Positions 6,983-9,294 of a DNA stretch of 9,294 bases are shown piece by piece. This DNA is from JBAVQS01 sp049694275 (GTDB lineage Bacteria > Chloroflexota > Anaerolineae > UBA4142 > SHND01). The translations under genes and the position numbers were made by a program. Positions within the stretch are counted from its first letter, which is position 1, and each line of letters begins with the position of its first letter. The DNA lies in NCBI GenBank assembly GCA_049694275.1, contig JBAVQS010000322.1, positions 1 to 9,294 on the forward strand, in the 5' to 3' direction. The notes under the pieces were generated by a model that ran no database searches, was not told where the DNA came from, and worked only from the letters and a program-made list of their open reading frames with translations.

Positions 6983-7020
6983 AGCACTCTCCCGAAACGG
7001 TTTGCGAGATACTTGGGCAT
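6979..7020 (-). other. Possible 13-codon leader ORF overlapping the TPR-kinase start (ATGA)
   Basis: An ATG at 7020 opens a frame encoding MPKYLANRFGRVL, whose TGA stop overlaps the kinase ATG in a four-base ATGA junction. This is the geometry of translational coupling. The same frame is continuous, without another stop, back to the TAG of the preceding vWA gene at 7081-7083, giving 33 sense codons between TAG and TGA. No good Shine-Dalgarno precedes 7020, and the kinase has its own, so the leader is only a possibility. Confidence 0.25.
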
Positions 7021-7080
7021 AGCAGCGCTTTTGCTCGGGGGAGCCAGACCCCGTTGCCTCTCGACAAATCGGGTGCGCCG

Positions 7081-8355
7081 CTAATCCAGCCGTCGTGTTT
7101 GCCCGCCTTTGAACTTGATGGTCTTGGTCCCATCTGCTGACATCTGGCCGGATTGTTGCAAGTTGTCTGCTTCCAGCCTCAGTGTCCGCGCCAGGTCTTG
7201 TTCCCCTTGATTCTGGAGTATGTTGGCGGCAGACTGGAGTTTCTCGGTCGCGCCGGAGATGTTGCCCGACTGGATCTCTTCCAGTGCGCGTGTTTCCAGC
7301 CTGAAGGCGGTGACGCGCTCTGCAACATTCATAACCTTTGGCGAAACCGGGAGCTGCCCCGCGTTCATATCGAAACCCACGAGCACCTCCGCCTGTATCT
7401 GTTCTCCGGAGAGCTTGATCGCCGGCACGTCATAGACCACCTTTGCCAGGAGGACTCGATACCTTCCCGCATGATGCGGGTGTACCGCCAGTTCGACGAG
7501 CAGCATTTGCCCTACATTTTTCTCGATTTCGCCCAATACCTGTCGTGTCGAATTACCTAGATCCGCAATCAGCGGCGAGGCTCGCCATACCTTACGGAGC
7601 TCGACCCCTGTTGACGGTTGCAGCGTCAGAACGGCGTTTTGCACAATGGTCGCCTGTAGGCTGGCAAGCGCAACCCGAAAGACCTGCTCGATCTGTTGCG
7701 GTTGTGCAATATAATCCACGTATCCGCCGCTTGCCCCTCCCAAGCTCTGCAAGAGCTCATCATTCCAATCCGTTCCTATACCCAGCGCGATGATAGGAAT
7801 TCCCGCCGCTCCTGCCTGTTGTCCAGCTTGGATAACCTGTTCCGGATGCATCAGTTGACCATCCGTCAGTACGAGCATCCGACTCAGGCGACCTGCCGAT
7901 TGCCCCTTTTTCACCTCCCGGATTCCGGCCTGGAGGGCAGGCAGTGCGTCCGTTTCGGACGGCAACTTCATCATGGTCGGAATGTACCAGTCTGGAATCG
8001 AATCGGTATCTATGCGATCGACTTTACGTTTGATCGCTTCTCGATCCTGCACGCGTTGCGCCGGCATGACCATTTCGGCGGTCTTGATAAAGGTGATAAT
8101 CGAGAGGGTATCCTGTGGCTCGAATTGATCGATCAAGAACCGAACAGCCTCCCGCAGGCGTTTGATCTTGCCATCGACGATCATCGAGCCGCTGCGGTCA
8201 AGCACGAGAGCTACATTCAACGGCATGCGCACATTTGCGACATTGAGCCCAGGTACCAGATCCAATAACACATATAAAAGCTGGGTCTGACTGGTTGGCG
8301 GCAGAACGCCACGCCCGGGCGTCATGGTCAAAGAAAGGATAGGAGCCATATGCAT
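7081..8355 (-). CDS. Cytosolic vWA-domain protein (vWA plus C-terminal helical domain)
   Basis: A 424-residue protein without a signal peptide or membrane segment. The vWA domain spans about 45-230 with an intact metal-ion-dependent adhesion site: D53-x-S55-x-S57, T135 in SETDALPAL, and D165 in LVLTDGQ. A beta-rich region (about 235-330) and a helical segment (about 340-400, 'AERVTAFRLE.R.LEEIQSGN...A...L..AA') follow, then a charged tail ending TRRLD, as in vWA proteins common in Chloroflexota and Cyanobacteria. vWA domains of this kind act as Mg2+-dependent protein-binding platforms and often sit beside Ser/Thr kinases, as TerY does. The gene begins 13 bases after the preceding stop. Two in-frame ATGs (8355 and 8349) exist, but neither has a recognisable Shine-Dalgarno, so translation may rely on coupling to the upstream gene. 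The likely role is to present substrates to the kinase that follows (inference). Confidence 0.92.
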   Translation of the reverse strand: MHMAPILSLTMTPGRGVLPPTSQTQLLYVLLDLVPGLNVANVRMPLNVALVLDRSGSMIVDGKIKRLREAVRFLIDQFEPQDTLSIITFIKTAEMVMPAQRVQDREAIKRKVDRIDTDSIPDWYIPTMMKLPSETDALPALQAGIREVKKGQSAGRLSRMLVLTDGQLMHPEQVIQAGQQAGAAGIPIIALGIGTDWNDELLQSLGGASGGYVDYIAQPQQIEQVFRVALASLQATIVQNAVLTLQPSTGVELRKVWRASPLIADLGNSTRQVLGEIEKNVGQMLLVELAVHPHHAGRYRVLLAKVVYDVPAIKLSGEQIQAEVLVGFDMNAGQLPVSPKVMNVAERVTAFRLETRALEEIQSGNISGATEKLQSAANILQNQGEQDLARTLRLEADNLQQSGQMSADGTKTIKFKGGQTRRLD

Positions 8356-8368
8356 TCATAGATGCTAA

Positions 8369-9121
8369 TCATACTTTTGGAATAAATCCAGACAGGTCTA
8401 TTTGTTCACTGGTAGTCCTCACAAGCCCGTTATTTTGCAGAAGCGCAATGAGTCTCTCCACAATCTCGAGAATATTCATGGATGTAAAGGAAGCGCCACA
8501 TCTTTCGGTGGCCAGCTCGCGTACTTGGGTAGCCGTAGTTTGCGGATCGGCTTGCGCTCTTTCCATCAAGAGATCAAGAAGTTTGTAAATGCCCTGTTTG
8601 ATCTGATCTCTCTTGTCCGGATCGAAAACATCCAATGTACAACAAGTCGGATCCTGCTTGTCGGGAAAGATGTGGGCCCATCCATTATTTTGCAGTACCA
8701 TCTCGATTCTTGCGTATTTGTACCATTCCCTTAGCGTCTCAAGCCGCACTTCGAAAGCCCCGTTCCTATTCAAGCTCAAGCCCTCAGACTTTTTTACGTG
8801 TTCCGCGGTGCCCCACATTTCATCAATCATCTGGAAGCGGCCACGCCCCTGATAGCACAAGTGATACTTAAAGATCTTGAACTCGTCCGAGTCCACTTCT
8901 CTCACGTTTCCAAAAAAACGCTCACAAAGAAAATCTGGCAATTGCCACAAATAATTGATATACGGCTGATACTGGGCGAATCGTATCGTGGTAGCTTGTC
9001 GCTTTGTTCTCCAATCCTTGTATCTATTGTCATCGACAACTGTGATTATGATAATCCCCGGTCGCTTGGCTAACCTATCGAACTTTGCCAGTATTTCCAG
9101 GGATTCGACCTTATTCATCAT
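8369..9121 (-). CDS. Unrecognised 250-residue soluble protein, first gene of the operon
   Basis: I do not recognise a family. The protein has no signal peptide or membrane helix. Residues 21-31 (PGIIIITVVDD) look like a buried beta strand followed by an acidic turn; residues 50-70 are rich in aromatic residues; a CC pair occurs at 160-161. The C-terminal part (about 195-240, helix - FTSMNILEIVERLIALL - NNGLV) has the pattern of a winged-helix fold (tentative). 'LQNNG' occurs twice, at 143-147 and 228-232. The coding sequence is more AT-rich than the kinase genes: positions 8941-9060 hold 50 G/C of 120 bases, against 38 of 60 at 5701-5760, so it may have been acquired separately. Two tandem ATGs (9121, 9118) begin it; the nearest purine-rich stretch is about 13 bases upstream, so the ribosome-binding site is weak. 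Its place before the vWA gene, 13 bases apart, suggests a shared function. Confidence 0.8.
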   Translation of the reverse strand: MMNKVESLEILAKFDRLAKRPGIIIITVVDDNRYKDWRTKRQATTIRFAQYQPYINYLWQLPDFLCERFFGNVREVDSDEFKIFKYHLCYQGRGRFQMIDEMWGTAEHVKKSEGLSLNRNGAFEVRLETLREWYKYARIEMVLQNNGWAHIFPDKQDPTCCTLDVFDPDKRDQIKQGIYKLLDLLMERAQADPQTTATQVRELATERCGASFTSMNILEIVERLIALLQNNGLVRTTSEQIDLSGFIPKV

Positions 9122-9167
9122 AAGAACAAGCTTTCCCCCCTCTCTGTTTAGATACCCAGCTAGTCCA

Positions 9168-9196
9168 ATTACAGAGTTTTGATTAATTAATGTCCG
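9168..9196 (-). promoter_or_regulatory. Candidate sigma-70-like promoter for the operon
   Basis: On the minus strand a -35-like CGGACA (9196-9191, four of six matching TTGACA) is separated by exactly 17 bases from a -10-like TGTAAT (9173-9168, five of six matching TATAAT). Transcription would start near 9160, about 40 bases before the first gene's ATG. The region is AT-rich and lies between divergent genes, which fits, but short matches like these are common by chance. Confidence 0.35.
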
Positions 9197-9227
9197 GAAG
9201 GCTCTCGGATGTGCGATAATGTGCAGT

Positions 9228-9294
9228 ATGAGACCTTTCGGTACAACTCAGCAACTGGCAAGACGACGTCAGCGCGCCCGCCGCTTGCTGCGGC
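9228..9294 (+). CDS. Start of an IS630-type transposase / helix-turn-helix protein (truncated by window end)
   Basis: Only 22 codons are visible, beginning MRPFGTTQQLARRRQRARRL. This opening, 'MRP.GT...L..RR.RA..LL', is what I recall from IS630-family transposases and their N-terminal helix-turn-helix ORFs. It is divergent from the operon. No strong Shine-Dalgarno precedes the ATG; short direct repeats 'atgtgc' occur at 9210-9215 and 9220-9225 just upstream. If this is an insertion sequence, its left end probably lies near the TA-rich stretch at 9184-9192, but the inverted repeat cannot be confirmed without the other end. A non-mobile HTH regulator is the alternative. Confidence 0.55.
   Translation, partial: MRPFGTTQQLARRRQRARRLLR

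Noticed and set aside
7036..7053. cgggg / ccccg hairpin between the vWA and TPR-kinase genes
   Set aside because: Only a five-base stem with an eight-base loop and no following U-run on either strand, so it is not a convincing terminator.
7696..8268. 190-codon open frame on the plus strand
   Set aside because: Antisense to the vWA domain with its intact metal site; no motif or initiation signal of its own.

Overview
The window carries seven complete protein-coding genes, all on the minus strand and closely spaced (gaps of 13, 98, 16, 81, 113 and 13 bases in transcription order). It looks like one long operon transcribed from about position 9160 down to position 124. It is flanked by mobile DNA: a palindromic, MITE-like repeat at 1-125 and the first codons of a plus-strand, IS630-type transposase at 9228-9294. 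No RNA gene, CRISPR array, phage gene or clear rho-independent terminator is visible, and no gene-free stretch exceeds 300 bases.

Organism (inference): Bacteria, most likely Chloroflexota, with Cyanobacteria or a similar multicellular or filamentous lineage as the alternative. The reasons are Ser/Thr kinases fused to zinc ribbons and TPRs, von Willebrand A (vWA) proteins of a type common there, an FHA protein with glycine-rich membrane segments, and the interspersed 'gggcaa...cctcgtgg...ttgccc' palindrome. The sequence is fairly GC-rich over the kinase genes and clearly more AT-rich over the first gene.

Layout in transcription order: (1) 9121-8369, a 250-residue soluble protein I do not recognise; (2) 8355-7081, a cytosolic vWA protein with an intact metal site; (3) 6982-5069, a soluble Ser/Thr kinase, then a zinc ribbon, then nine TPRs in exact 34-residue register; (4) 5052-3355, an N-terminal zinc ribbon, then a Ser/Thr kinase, then a multi-pass membrane region; (5) 3273-2392, a NERD (nuclease-related) protein with a C-terminal zinc ribbon, starting at GTG; (6) 2278-1373, a glycine-rich multi-pass membrane protein with a degenerate FHA domain; (7) 1359-124, an exported or membrane-anchored vWA protein with one transmembrane segment and two C-terminal zinc ribbons.

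How they may work together (inference): the set has two kinases, two metal-dependent vWA scaffolds, an FHA-like membrane partner and a putative nuclease. Four of the seven proteins carry zinc ribbons of nearly identical CxxC-x10/11-CxxC spacing. This suggests a membrane-associated phosphosignalling complex that controls a DNA-processing or stress/defence output. It recalls the known vWA-kinase-PP2C 'TerY-P' triads, but there is no phosphatase in the window, and NERD plus a degenerate FHA are added. I know of no described system with exactly this composition, but that cannot be tested here.
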